A stretch of 58,549 nucleotides of DNA, from contig NZ_POQT01000029.1 in NCBI RefSeq assembly GCF_002938435.1, positions 1-58,549 of the forward strand, given 5' to 3'. The stretch is from Blastococcus saxobsidens. GTDB taxonomy: Bacteria > Actinomycetota > Actinomycetes > Mycobacteriales > Geodermatophilaceae. A model generated the notes under the pieces. The model searched no databases. It had not been told where the DNA came from and saw nothing but the letters and a program-made list of their open reading frames with translations. The translations under genes were made by a program, and so were the position numbers. Shown here one piece after another: positions 30,149 through 38,387 of the stretch; positions within the stretch are counted from its first letter, which is position 1; each line of letters begins with the position of its first letter.

Positions 30149-30624
30149 AGGACAGTTCCGTCACAGGCGGAATGGCGCCCGGTTGTCAGGCTGACCGCGT
30201 AGAACTGAACTCCGGTCAGGTCTGCATCAGCGCCGAACGGGGCGACAGGGCGCACCTCGAGGCCCGCGACCGCGGCCAGCGCCTCCCCGGCCTCGGTGCT
30301 GCAGAGCGCACGCGCATAGCCAGCAGCATGTGCGGCCTCCACTGCCGCCGTGAGCATCCGCCGAGCCCAGCCCCTGCCACGTACCGCCGGTTCGACGTAC
30401 AGCCGGCGCAGCTCGCAACTGTCGGCGTCATACCGGCGCCAGTTCTCTAACGCGACGGGAACCCCGTCCTGGTAGCCGACCAGGCAGCCACCGTCCGGTG
30501 AGGCGTAGTCGTTCGGGTCGTCGTCGTCGAGATCGTGGGCGCCGTACACGGTCACGTAGTGGGCGGCGAGCGCGTTCAGTAGGCCGCGAACCTCCGGGCT
30601 GTCGTATCTCGCGCTGACGATCAC
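30145..30624 (-). CDS. GNAT family acetyltransferase (element-borne)
   Basis: A 159-residue GNAT protein, with LRRLYVEPAVRGRGWARRML as the acetyl-CoA loop and a C-terminal strand pattern. The substrate is unknown. The GTG start overlaps the upstream hypothetical gene by 4 bp and its own stop overlaps the WhiB start by 4 bp, so it is embedded in the element operon. It could modify a host or phage target. Confidence 0.88.
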   Translation of the reverse strand: MIVSARYDSPEVRGLLNALAAHYVTVYGAHDLDDDDPNDYASPDGGCLVGYQDGVPVALENWRRYDADSCELRRLYVEPAVRGRGWARRMLTAAVEAAHAAGYARALCSTEAGEALAAVAGLEVRPVAPFGADADLTGVQFYAVSLTTGRHSACDGTVL

Positions 30625-31091
30625 GCGACGGCCGCCAGTCCGGGGAGCACGTCCCGCGGGAACGCTGCCTGGACTAGGAACCGACCGCGAGCCACGCTGC
30701 CGCCGGCTTCCTCGACGGCGCCCAGGAAGGGCTCCGCGTTCGGCCCCTTGAGCATCCGCACGAACGTCAGCCGCTCGGCGACGATCCGGCCGTAGTGCAC
30801 CCCAGGGCCGTCGAAGGCCAGCAGGGTCGGCAGGTGTTCGGGCCACAGCTTGGTCACAGCGTCGGCCAGGTCGATGCACGACCCGACCGTGGTGACGCCG
30901 GCCGAGCGGAGCGCGTCGATCAGCGGCGCCATCTCCACGTCGATGTACACAGTGGACCCGAGCATCATGCGAGGCACCTGTGCGTGCGTCTCACCGTGCC
31001 GCACGCACACCCGGCAGTCGCAGGCCAGTAAGGCCTTCATACCCGCAACGAAGCCGACGGCGTCGAAGGCAGCGACAGTCTGGCCGGTCAT
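30621..31091 (-). CDS. Phage-type hypothetical protein
   Basis: A 156-residue protein with an early CDCRVCVRH motif, then a VYIDVEMAPLIDALRSAGVTTVGSCIDL stretch that resembles a family of small actinophage proteins. The function is unknown. The ATG at 31091 overlaps the DUF6283 gene by 4 bp. Confidence 0.7.
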   Translation of the reverse strand: MTGQTVAAFDAVGFVAGMKALLACDCRVCVRHGETHAQVPRMMLGSTVYIDVEMAPLIDALRSAGVTTVGSCIDLADAVTKLWPEHLPTLLAFDGPGVHYGRIVAERLTFVRMLKGPNAEPFLGAVEEAGGSVARGRFLVQAAFPRDVLPGLAAVA

Positions 31092-31693
31092 GCCGTCTGC
31101 CCCCCAGCGCCGGCTGACGGGAGGAGGCCTTGCCGCGCTGCCCACTCGACGAGCTCGACCACCTGCCGGTACTGCTTGGGCGGCACGAGATCGAGGTCAG
31201 AGAAGCCATCATCGGTCGCAGGCTCGATGATGTCCCGGTCGTCCACGACAACCTTCCGCAGCGTCGGACGGCCCGGCACAGCATGGCCCTGGATGCGGGC
31301 CGCCCACAGAGTCGCCGCATCCTTGGACAGTCCTTGGGGGCGCTGGCGGTGGTACTCATCCCACGAGCCGGCAGCGGCCAGCAACCGCATCTCCCGCAGG
31401 GCGGCGGCCACCGCTCCCGCACACTCTCGCTTCTCAGCGTGCTCGGGCACCGCTTGGTAGCCGGCGGCGATCCACTCGGGGTCGCCGCCATGCGGGAACA
31501 TCTCCCGGTCGGCGAGGGAAAGATGGCAGGTGGACACGTAGTTGCCGTCACGTACGGCGGACCACTGGGCGGCGCGCTCCGTGCGGCCATACGCGCCGTC
31601 GTACTTCTGCGGAACCGGAAGCCCCTGATTGCTCACCCGCCACGGGCACTCGTGACACGGCGTCACCGGTGCGCGCTTGACGTCCTTGGACAT
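31088..31693 (-). CDS. DUF6283-like phage protein
   Basis: A 201-residue protein. The N-terminal TPCHECPWRVSN motif (CxxCPWR) is the hallmark of DUF6283-type proteins found in actinophages; a third Cys follows in STCHLSLAD and a fourth in RECAGAV, so a metal site is likely. The function is unknown. It lies directly downstream of the large terminase. Confidence 0.78.
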   Translation of the reverse strand: MSKDVKRAPVTPCHECPWRVSNQGLPVPQKYDGAYGRTERAAQWSAVRDGNYVSTCHLSLADREMFPHGGDPEWIAAGYQAVPEHAEKRECAGAVAAALREMRLLAAAGSWDEYHRQRPQGLSKDAATLWAARIQGHAVPGRPTLRKVVVDDRDIIEPATDDGFSDLDLVPPKQYRQVVELVEWAARQGLLPSAGAGGQTA

Positions 31694-31738
31694 CGATCCT
31701 CGTCTCTCAGTAGTCGAAGCAGAGCAGTTTTTTCGCGG

Positions 31739-33247
31739 TCACAGGAAAAGGAATTGCCCGCCGTTGCTGGGCACCGGCAGCGTCAGTCCGTGCAGCGCCA
31801 GCGTGGCGGCCACCAGCGGCGACACCCGCGAATCCTTCCGGGAAAGCACCCGCTGCCCGGCGTCACCGGAGGTCGACCAGCGGGCCACCGCGACGGCGCT
31901 GTTCAGCTCGGGCTGGTTACCGTGCCGCACCTGGCCGGCGGCGACCGCCGCGTCGAGCGCCGAGCAGGCGTCGACGTAGAACCGGCGCGACACCGCCTCG
32001 ACACCTCCCTGCGATGCCTGGGCCGAGGGAAAAAAACCGAAGCTGCCAATCTCGGAACGGTCCTGGGCGAACAGCTGGGAGGACGATGACGGGGCGGCCT
32101 GTTGAAGTTGTGGCAGCAGGAATGCGGCCGTGCCGGTCTGCTCCACGAGCAGCTTTCCGCCCCACGTGGACAGCACCTCGGCGCAGCGGGCGATGACCCA
32201 CTCCACGCCCTCGCGGTGATCGGCGAGCACGACGTGCGAGGAACCGTCCGGGCGGCGCCAGGCGACCGCGAGCGATGCACTGGAGTGGTCGGGGGCGACG
32301 TCGAGGGCGAACACTGCACCGGTACCGCGTTCGGCATTGGCGTCAGCGAGCGAGGCCCATGCAGCCGGGGCGATGGCCGCGTCGACTGCCTCCACCCACT
32401 GACACAGGACCTCAGTGCGGAACACCTCCTCCGGATCGACCTCCAGGGCCGACGCGATCGCCTGCTCACTCATCCGGTGACCGAGCGCGGGGTTCGCCTG
32501 TGCCCAGGCGGCCCGGTCGTCCAGCGCGCAGCCGTCCGGCGCTGACCACTCGAAGATGCCGAGCGTCGTGTTGCGGTCCGCGGCCGACGCGAGCGCCTTC
32601 TCCCGGAGGCTGGCGAGCACGACCGAGGACTTGTCGCCAGCGTTGGAGAAGCCGAGCACCTGCGGCGCCGGGCGGGCAAGTGTGGTCTTGGTGATCGCCG
32701 ACCACGCTTCCCAGTTGTGGTGTTCGCGGAGCTCGTCGAGCAGCACCAGGTCTGAGGACAGCCCGCGGCCACCGGAGCGGGTCGCGGCGGCCACCTTGTA
32801 ACGCTCACCCGAGGTCAGGCGCATGAACTTGTCCCCGTTGGTGCGGGAGACGTGCGCGACCTCCCGGGCCAGCTCGGGGACGCTCTCAGCCATCTGCAAG
32901 GCGCCGGTCCACGTCTCCTCGGCCAGGCCGAGGTTCTGCGCCGTGCCGAGCACCAGCGGGGCGCCATCGACGTACATGCGCCACAGCGCCAGCACCTGCA
33001 GCAGCGTCGACTTCCCGCACTGCCTGCTGGTCAGCACCAGCAGCGTGCGGAAGCGGAACGACCCGTCGTCGGCCAGCTCCAGGCCGTGCAGCAGCACCCA
33101 CTTCTGCCATGGCATCAGTTCCAGGCCGAGCACTTCCTCGGCGAACTCGATGCACTCGAACCCGCGGGTCGTCTCCGGGGTCAGCTCACGGGCCGGCGGC
33201 GTCGCCAGCCGCGGAACCTCCGAGCCGAGCAGGGTCGCCGTCGTCAC
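31739..33247 (-). CDS. Phage terminase large subunit
   Basis: A 502-residue TerL, the ATP-driven DNA packaging motor and nuclease. The ATPase half has LTSRQCGKSTL (Walker A, ~90-100) and LVLLDELREH (Walker B plus Glu, ~183-192); the motor coupling motif SNAGDKS follows. The nuclease half has acidic strands VFALDVAPDHSSASLAVAW and LLVEQTG. It is intact and full length. The GTG start overlaps the small-subunit stop by 4 bp. TerL without portal or capsid neighbours is unusual. Confidence 0.93.
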   Translation of the reverse strand: MTTATLLGSEVPRLATPPARELTPETTRGFECIEFAEEVLGLELMPWQKWVLLHGLELADDGSFRFRTLLVLTSRQCGKSTLLQVLALWRMYVDGAPLVLGTAQNLGLAEETWTGALQMAESVPELAREVAHVSRTNGDKFMRLTSGERYKVAAATRSGGRGLSSDLVLLDELREHHNWEAWSAITKTTLARPAPQVLGFSNAGDKSSVVLASLREKALASAADRNTTLGIFEWSAPDGCALDDRAAWAQANPALGHRMSEQAIASALEVDPEEVFRTEVLCQWVEAVDAAIAPAAWASLADANAERGTGAVFALDVAPDHSSASLAVAWRRPDGSSHVVLADHREGVEWVIARCAEVLSTWGGKLLVEQTGTAAFLLPQLQQAAPSSSSQLFAQDRSEIGSFGFFPSAQASQGGVEAVSRRFYVDACSALDAAVAAGQVRHGNQPELNSAVAVARWSTSGDAGQRVLSRKDSRVSPLVAATLALHGLTLPVPSNGGQFLFL

Positions 33248-33537
33248 GAGGACCGCCGACCACGAAGCGCGGCGAGCTTCCCAGCGACCTGCTCCTCCAC
33301 GCCGAGGGCCTTCCGTTCGGCCGGGGCACCGCCGAGAGCGCGCAGGACCCCGGACAGGTTCTGCCCCAGGTAGCCGGCGGCCTTGTCGTCCTCGGCGGCA
33401 TCGATCCGGCGGGCGTAGTCCAGCGCCAGCGCGACCATCGCCTGATCGGCAGGACCGAGCCACGGCATGGCATCAACGGCGGCCCTGACAGCCCCCAGGA
33501 CGCCCTCCGGCGGGCTCAGCGGGTGAACGGTGCCCAT
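33244..33537 (-). CDS. Putative terminase small subunit
   Basis: A 97-residue, mostly helical protein directly before the large terminase, with which it overlaps by 4 bp (GTGA). It contains AVDAMPWLGPADQAMVALALDYARRIDAA and ALGVEEQVAGKLAALRGRR, a pattern shared with short actinophage TerS proteins. It should recognise the packaging site. The call rests mainly on position and length; a good AGGAGA precedes the ATG. Confidence 0.75.
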   Translation of the reverse strand: MGTVHPLSPPEGVLGAVRAAVDAMPWLGPADQAMVALALDYARRIDAAEDDKAAGYLGQNLSGVLRALGGAPAERKALGVEEQVAGKLAALRGRRSS

Positions 33538-33640
33538 GTCTCTCCTAGGGGTGGGGTAGCGGGGACGGACGGGGCGGGGGGCTGGCGGGTCCCCCGCCTT
33601 GCCCCTTGGTCTCGCCCCCCGGGGGTGATCTTGATGTTCT

Positions 33641-33907
33641 TCACCACTTGAGCTGAGTGACCGCGGCGGGTCGGCGACGTGGCGCGGTCACCAGTCGGTT
33701 GTGCTTGCTGCCGTTGCACGGACGACAGGCGCCGCGCAGGTTGGACCGGACGTGCGCCAGGTGCGGGAACAGTGACAGCGGCAGAACGTGATCGACGGTC
33801 GTGCTCGGCCGGCGTCCGCACAGGTAGCAGACCGGTTCCTCTCGGAGTACCTGCTCACGCAGCCGTCGCCACGGTCTGCCCTTGCGGCCGTGCGTTGTTG
33901 CCGTCAT
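33641..33907 (-). CDS. HNH endonuclease
   Basis: An 88-residue HNH nuclease. CYLCGRRPSTTVDHVLPLSLFP gives the first zinc pair plus the DH of the motif; LRGACRPCNGSKHNR gives the second zinc pair and the final His. Small HNH proteins next to terminase are required for packaging cleavage in many siphophages (e.g. HK97). It lies 100 bp upstream of TerS. Confidence 0.92.
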   Translation of the reverse strand: MTATTHGRKGRPWRRLREQVLREEPVCYLCGRRPSTTVDHVLPLSLFPHLAHVRSNLRGACRPCNGSKHNRLVTAPRRRPAAVTQLKW

Positions 33908-34066
33908 GGCTGTCTCGCTTCGGACCCGCGAGGTGAGACAGCGCCGACGCTGGTCGACTGCCGCAGAGAAAGTGCCGCAGCATCTCGGTCGGCCATCGAT
34001 CCCCGGTCGATCTCATGGCGCCCAATCGGGGTGACGTTGACGCCGGCGCTGTCTCGGTTCATGGGG

Positions 34067-34312
34067 TCAAGCCGCTGGCGGGATGGTGGGCGGCACGATG
34101 GGTGTGCCGTCGGGCTTGCGCGGGGTGAGGTCGTGCACCTTGCGGTAGCCGTCGCGGTCCCGGCGGGATGACCGCTCGGTGCCGTGTGGCATGCGGGTGC
34201 CGCTGTCTGCGGCCTTGGCGTCAGCCTCGGTGTTGAGCGGCTTCCCGGCGGCGTCCCGCGGCCAGTACGGGTAATCGCCGTTCGGTCCGGGGTCGTAGGC
34301 GTCGACGGTCAT
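34067..34312 (-). CDS. Hypothetical phage protein
   Basis: An 81-residue, charged and Pro-rich protein (YDPGPNGDYPYWPRDAAGKPLN) with no recognised domain; it is probably disordered. It starts 4 bp after the preceding gene's stop. It lies in the same operon-like run between the replication-like gene and HNH. Confidence 0.6.
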   Translation of the reverse strand: MTVDAYDPGPNGDYPYWPRDAAGKPLNTEADAKAADSGTRMPHGTERSSRRDRDGYRKVHDLTPRKPDGTPIVPPTIPPAA

Positions 34313-34316
34313 GGGG

Positions 34317-34826
34317 TCAGCCCTGCTCGGCGGCGGCGCCGGCTGCCTGTCGGCCGGCGTACAGCCCTGCCACCTCATCGCTCACCTGGTCGGTGGCGAT
34401 GCGGGCAGCGGTCCGCAGAATCAGCTCGAGGACTTCGGCCGCGGTGATCTCGGTCTGCATCGTCTGCGTGGGCAGGGGCTGCTGGCCAACGCGCATACGT
34501 GCGCTGCTGAGTTCCTGCCGGATGTTCGAGCGGCGGCGCAGCGCGGCGTAGTAGCCGGCCAGGGCGAGCACGAGCGGGTTGCTGGCGAGCTCCTGGTCGA
34601 GGGCCTGAGCGGCCTTGGTGACGCCGTCCTCGAGCTTGGTCAGGGTGTGGCTGGCGAGGAACTGCTCGTCCCAGTCACGCTCGGCGTCTTCGCGGCGTTG
34701 GCGCTTGGCTTCGTCCTCGCGCCAGATCTGCTCCCGGAGCATCGCGGCGCGCTGTTCGGCTTCGGCGACCTCCCGCTCGATCTGCTCTCGGGTAGGCGTC
34801 GCGGCGGTCTTGGTGTTCGCAGGCAT
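34317..34826 (-). CDS. Coiled-coil hypothetical protein
   Basis: A 169-residue protein whose first ~75 residues are strongly helical and charged (REQIEREVAEAEQRAAMLREQ), a likely coiled coil, followed by a second helical part. A GAGGAG site precedes the ATG. No known domain was recognised. Such proteins occur near the replication/packaging boundary of actinophages. A scaffold-like role is possible but cannot be supported by sequence alone. Confidence 0.65.
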   Translation of the reverse strand: MPANTKTAATPTREQIEREVAEAEQRAAMLREQIWREDEAKRQRREDAERDWDEQFLASHTLTKLEDGVTKAAQALDQELASNPLVLALAGYYAALRRRSNIRQELSSARMRVGQQPLPTQTMQTEITAAEVLELILRTAARIATDQVSDEVAGLYAGRQAAGAAAEQG

Positions 34827-34843
34827 GTGGGTTTCTCCTCGGT

Positions 34844-35083
34844 TCAGGCGGCGTCGGGGCCGGTGTAGGGGGTGTAGACGCCGGCTGCCCGGGCGTCGCG
34901 CCAGGCCTGGCGCACGTCTCGGTAGATGTCGTGCTGGGAGATCACCGATCGGGGCAGCCGGTTGAAGGCGGCGCGGTCGGTGTCCCAGAGTTCGCAGGCG
35001 CGTTCGAGCGTTGGGTCGGGTCGGAACGATCGAGCATTCGTCTCGAGCCGGGCGCGCTGGTTCTCGTCGTGGCTGAGGGGCAT
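34844..35083 (-). CDS. Small hypothetical phage protein
   Basis: A 79-residue protein with a clear AAGGAGA ribosome site before the ATG. It is helical and charged (LERACELWDTDRAAFNRLPRSVISQHDIYRDVRQAWRD); no domain was recognised. It lies between the zinc-ribbon protein and the coiled-coil protein, all on the minus strand. Confidence 0.6.
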   Translation of the reverse strand: MPLSHDENQRARLETNARSFRPDPTLERACELWDTDRAAFNRLPRSVISQHDIYRDVRQAWRDARAAGVYTPYTGPDAA

Positions 35084-35099
35084 GGGTCTTCTCCTTCGG

Positions 35100-35282
35100 T
35101 CAGTGGGGGTTGTGGTCGGCGACGAGGTGGCGGAACTGCTCGTCGGCTTGGTCGCGCCAGTGAGTGCGGGGCTGCCGTCGGCGACCGATCTGCGCGCGGC
35201 ACCAGTCGCAGCGACCGTCCTTGCCGGGCTTGCGGATGGACACCTCGAACAGGCCGCAGTCGGGGCAGTAGTGCGCGGTCAT
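35100..35282 (-). CDS. Small zinc-ribbon protein
   Basis: A 60-residue protein with two CxxC pairs, YCPDCGLFEV and RCDWCRAQIG, a minimal zinc ribbon. It overlaps the replication-like gene by 4 bp. A DNA- or RNA-binding role in replication is an inference from neighbours. Confidence 0.68.
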   Translation of the reverse strand: MTAHYCPDCGLFEVSIRKPGKDGRCDWCRAQIGRRRQPRTHWRDQADEQFRHLVADHNPH

Positions 35283-35920
35283 CGGGCGACCAGCGCGCAG
35301 CAGTCGGGGCACTCGGTGACGACCTGCCAACCGCAGCCACCGTGACCAGAGGTCGTGCAGACCACCGACGGCCAGGTGTCGTCCCCACTACTCCCGTAAC
35401 TGCCTGTCCTGTCCTGTCCTGTCCTGTCCCTTTCGGTTCTCGACTCGCTTAGCGAATGGGTTTTCTGAGCGTGGGTTTCAGCGGCACCGCCGTCCGATCC
35501 GCGACCGTCGCTTCCACGATGGGTTGACGAATCGAAAACCGACTGGGAAACCGACTGGGTTTCTGAGGGCGAGGACGGCATCTCGGTGATCTCCCGCGGC
35601 ACCTTCCTCGGCCGACCGCCCTTCTTGCCGTTCGAGGCGTTCGCGGACTGCTGCGCGAGAACCTGCTCCCGCGTGCGCTGGTAGTCACCGTGATGGCGGA
35701 TGACGTATACATCGCCGTCCTCGCTCCACCAGCCGACAGCGAGCAGCTCGTCGACAGCGTCGGGATGCTTGGCGAACCGACGGAGCTCATCCTTCGGGAT
35801 GTGGAGGTCGAGCAGCTTCCTGCCGTTCCATACGAGCCCTTCGACGTGCAGCCGGAAGGCGCGATCCGACAACGTCCAGCAGTCGTCGGAGAAGTCGTCG
35901 GAGAACTTCGACCAGGTCAT
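35279..35920 (-). CDS. Putative phage replication/DnaD-like protein
   Basis: A 213-residue protein. The first ~95 residues (MTWSKFSDDFSDDCWTLSDR, then KDELRRFAKHPDAVDELLAVGWW and VYVIRHHGDYQ) look like a winged-helix replication organiser found in actinophages. A low-complexity Ser/Thr/Asp linker follows, then a C-terminal double Cys motif (GHGGCGW, TECPDCC). The linker contains a 5-copy TGTCC (plus strand) repeat at 35405-35429. It lies near the integrase end, where phage replication genes often are. The function is inferred. Confidence 0.62.
   Translation of the reverse strand: MTWSKFSDDFSDDCWTLSDRAFRLHVEGLVWNGRKLLDLHIPKDELRRFAKHPDAVDELLAVGWWSEDGDVYVIRHHGDYQRTREQVLAQQSANASNGKKGGRPRKVPREITEMPSSPSETQSVSQSVFDSSTHRGSDGRGSDGGAAETHAQKTHSLSESRTERDRTGQDRTGSYGSSGDDTWPSVVCTTSGHGGCGWQVVTECPDCCALVAR
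35405..35429. repeat. Five-copy TGTCC tandem repeat in a coding sequence
   Basis: Five perfect tandem copies of TGTCC (GGACA on the coding strand) encode DRTGQDRTG in the linker of the replication-like gene. Because 5 is not a multiple of 3, gain or loss of one copy shifts the frame and removes the C-terminal Cys region. Confidence 0.9.
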
Positions 35921-36345
35921 CGATCCACCGCCTCGACGGCAACCGTCCAGCGGTCCGAATATTCGGCGAAGGCCAGTACGTCGTCGGCGCGATTCAGCGG
36001 CACCATCCAGCAGCGCCGGTCGGAGTCCCATTGACGGCGCTCAATCTGGGCCGCGTCAAGGAGAGCGAAGACGCGGTCACCGCGGTCGCCATCCCGCAGC
36101 CAGACGGTCCGCCTCCCCACTTCGACAACGAGATGCTTCCCCACCTGCGGCCGGCGTCCGCTGAAGGGGTCGCGGCGCCCGTCTGCCAGCGGCTCGCATC
36201 GCAGGGACGCGAGCCGACGACGGCGCAGTTGTGCCGCTGCGCGATTCTCGCGGGAACCCGTAGAATCAATGTCGAAGAGCGTCTTGGCGGCGACTTCGGC
36301 GGGGCCGGCTACCTGGGGAGGGGCCGGCCTTCTGCTTCCGCTCAC
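35917..36345 (-). CDS. Hypothetical phage protein
   Basis: A 142-residue protein; the C-terminal half has RDGDRGDRVFALLDAAQIERRQWDSDRRCWMVPLNRADDVLAFAEYSDRW, a mixed alpha/beta stretch recurring in actinobacterial element proteins. The function is unknown. It overlaps the replication-like gene (ATGA) and the next small gene by 4 bp each. Confidence 0.65.
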   Translation of the reverse strand: MSGSRRPAPPQVAGPAEVAAKTLFDIDSTGSRENRAAAQLRRRRLASLRCEPLADGRRDPFSGRRPQVGKHLVVEVGRRTVWLRDGDRGDRVFALLDAAQIERRQWDSDRRCWMVPLNRADDVLAFAEYSDRWTVAVEAVDR

Positions 36346-36533
36346 GCAGCAGCACCGCCGCGGAGAAGGACCGCAAGTCGGTCTCGCTGCTCGTCGGACA
36401 ACGGGGGGGCTGTGTCGACGAGCTCGCGGATGCGACGTTCGACAGAGGCAACGCTGCGAGCCTTAGCAGAGCGTCGCTGCAGTTCACGGAAGTGCTCCCG
36501 GCGTTCGTCGTGCCGGGGGGCAGTTTGGGCCAT
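36342..36533 (-). CDS. Small hypothetical protein of integrative elements
   Basis: A 63-residue helical protein with VERRIRELVDTAPPLSDEQRDRLAVLLRG. Similar short proteins with the APPLSDEQR stretch are often seen near integrase genes in actinobacterial elements (recognition, not a search). The function is unknown. Confidence 0.65.
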   Translation of the reverse strand: MAQTAPRHDERREHFRELQRRSAKARSVASVERRIRELVDTAPPLSDEQRDRLAVLLRGGAAA

Positions 36534-36635
36534 TTCGACTCCGATGGGCGTCTCAAAGACACCCACCAAGAGCGGGCCTGCGTGGCCGTGAAGTAACCCT
36601 GCACGACCCCAGGGACGCTACAACCGCTAGCGCGC

Positions 36636-36974
36636 TTAGAACGGTATCAGACTGACGTCGAATTCCGCACGGTCGCCGACACCCCAGTTCCGGGGGTGAA
36701 AGCGGCCTTCGATCAACTCGAGCCACTTTGCCCGGCTGAAGTAGGGCGTCCGAGTGCACCGAGGACAGTCGAAGATGTAGTTGCTGTTCGCGCCCTCCTT
36801 GTTCTCAGGAGGGAGGAACGATTGATGCCTCGACGATGCGGGCCAGGTCACACGCCAGCCGTCGGCGTACCAGCGCACGTCGCCCAAACGTGTCCTCTTG
36901 TGCTGCCCTCGGTCAGTGCAAACGACCGCCATGATGCCCAGGAGCGGAGGGGTTTCCTCGTTGACGTTCGTCAC
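36636..36974 (-). CDS. Hypothetical CxxC protein next to the integrase
   Basis: A 112-residue protein with a zinc-like pair in IFDCPRCTRTPYF and Trp-rich strands (VRWYADGWRVTWP). Its GTG start (36974) overlaps the integrase stop as GTGA, so it is probably co-translated with the integrase. It could act as a directionality factor or an accessory protein, but that is only a guess from position. The base composition is lower in GC than the host genes. Confidence 0.65.
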   Translation of the reverse strand: MTNVNEETPPLLGIMAVVCTDRGQHKRTRLGDVRWYADGWRVTWPASSRHQSFLPPENKEGANSNYIFDCPRCTRTPYFSRAKWLELIEGRFHPRNWGVGDRAEFDVSLIPF

Positions 36975-38380
36975 GACGCCTTCCAAGTGATCTCAATGGC
37001 CCGCGGGTCAAAGTAGGTTCCCCCCGGCTGCCACCCCATAGGACGTCCCCGCGGCGCCCTATGAACGATCACGGTCATCAGAACCTCGATGATCGCTCGG
37101 CGCCGCGACAGATCCAGAGTTGGCCAGACCTCCGCGACACCCTCACCCACGACACCATCCAGGGCGGAGGCACCTGCGGCGTTGGCGAGTTTCTGGTCAA
37201 GCTCGTCGAGCTGCCGCCGGAGCGTTTTCGAGCCACGCTCCATCTGTGAGCCGGTGATCTCCCCCGCCGCGAAGCGGTCCACCAGCTCGTCAAGGCGCGC
37301 TTGCAGTGCCAGCCTCTGAACTTGCAGCGATGACGTGTCGACGGTGGCCTGCTCGCGCATGAGGTCAGCGGCGTCCAGCCGGGACAGCCGCTCCACGGTG
37401 ACGGCCTCCACGAACTCGTCCAGCGGTTCACAGCGGCGGACGACGTGCGCGCCATGCTGGCAGCGGTAGGCCGGGGCGAACCCGCGGCCCTTGCCGCCCG
37501 TCCCGGCCGTGGTTGCCCTCAGGGGGGCACGGCAGACGCCGCACAGGTACAGACCCCCACCGAGCCACCGGCGAGCGTTCCCGGTCGTCGTGCGCCGGCT
37601 CTTGTCCGACACCATGGCGCGGACAGCCTGCCACAGCGACTCGTCTACGATCGCCGGCCACTGTGCGCTGCCGACGACCTCACCCCGATGTTCCATCAGC
37701 CCGGCGTTCCGAGGCCGCGCCAGCAGCTTGCGGACCTCGGTCGGCTTCCACGGCCCACCGGTCGACGTCGTGACGCCGCGCTCGTTCCAGTCCCGGGCGA
37801 TGGCGTGCAGACTCATCCCGGCCAGCAGGTCATCCGTTGCCCGGCGGATCTCCACGGCCTCGCTCTCGTGGATGGTCACGCCGTCGGACTCGTAACCGAA
37901 CGGGCGTCGTCCACCCTTCCAGCGGCCCGCCGTGGCAGCCTGGAGCTTGGCTGCCTGCTGCCGCTCGATCATGTGCTCGACCTCGTACCGTCCGGCGCTG
38001 CCGAGCATTCGAGCCACCATTCGGCCCGACGGCGTCGCCAGGTCGATTGGTCCGGCCTTCACGGTCTGTGTGATGACGCCGCGGGGATCACAGACGTCGA
38101 TGTACTGCTCCAGCTCGACGGGACGCCGGTGTAGGCGGTCGGTGTGCCACACAACCACGGCGTCAGCGCGGCCTTGCTCCAAGTCGTCCAGCAGGGCGCG
38201 GTATCCAGGACGAGGCTTGCCGGAGTACGCAGACAGGTCGTTGTCGCTGTGATGCCCCATGACGGTCCAACCAAGCCGGTCAGCAAGTTCGACGCAGTCC
38301 TGGCGCTGCCTCTCTACGCCGAGTCCTGCGCCCGCCCGATCCTTGCTCATGCGGGTGTAGATGACCGCCCGACGACTCAT
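36971..38380 (-). CDS. Large serine recombinase (integrase)
   Basis: A 469-residue large serine integrase. The N-terminal catalytic domain has YTRMSKDRAGAGLGVERQRQD, with the nucleophile Ser at residue 12, and VVVWHTDRLHRRP. The recombinase domain follows (GRRPFGYES, about 170-280). A zinc ribbon with CGVCRAPL and a later CQHG/RRC (about 310-360) and a coiled coil (about 370-430) complete it. The start is 7 nt inside the attP arm. After integration the gene reads in the same direction as comM, so the comM promoter may drive it. Confidence 0.96.
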   Translation of the reverse strand: MSRRAVIYTRMSKDRAGAGLGVERQRQDCVELADRLGWTVMGHHSDNDLSAYSGKPRPGYRALLDDLEQGRADAVVVWHTDRLHRRPVELEQYIDVCDPRGVITQTVKAGPIDLATPSGRMVARMLGSAGRYEVEHMIERQQAAKLQAATAGRWKGGRRPFGYESDGVTIHESEAVEIRRATDDLLAGMSLHAIARDWNERGVTTSTGGPWKPTEVRKLLARPRNAGLMEHRGEVVGSAQWPAIVDESLWQAVRAMVSDKSRRTTTGNARRWLGGGLYLCGVCRAPLRATTAGTGGKGRGFAPAYRCQHGAHVVRRCEPLDEFVEAVTVERLSRLDAADLMREQATVDTSSLQVQRLALQARLDELVDRFAAGEITGSQMERGSKTLRRQLDELDQKLANAAGASALDGVVGEGVAEVWPTLDLSRRRAIIEVLMTVIVHRAPRGRPMGWQPGGTYFDPRAIEITWKAS

Positions 38381-38387
38381 GACAAGA

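Noticed and set aside
33788..34171. A plus-strand frame across the HNH 5' end
   Set aside because: Low complexity and antisense to the HNH gene; no start signal.
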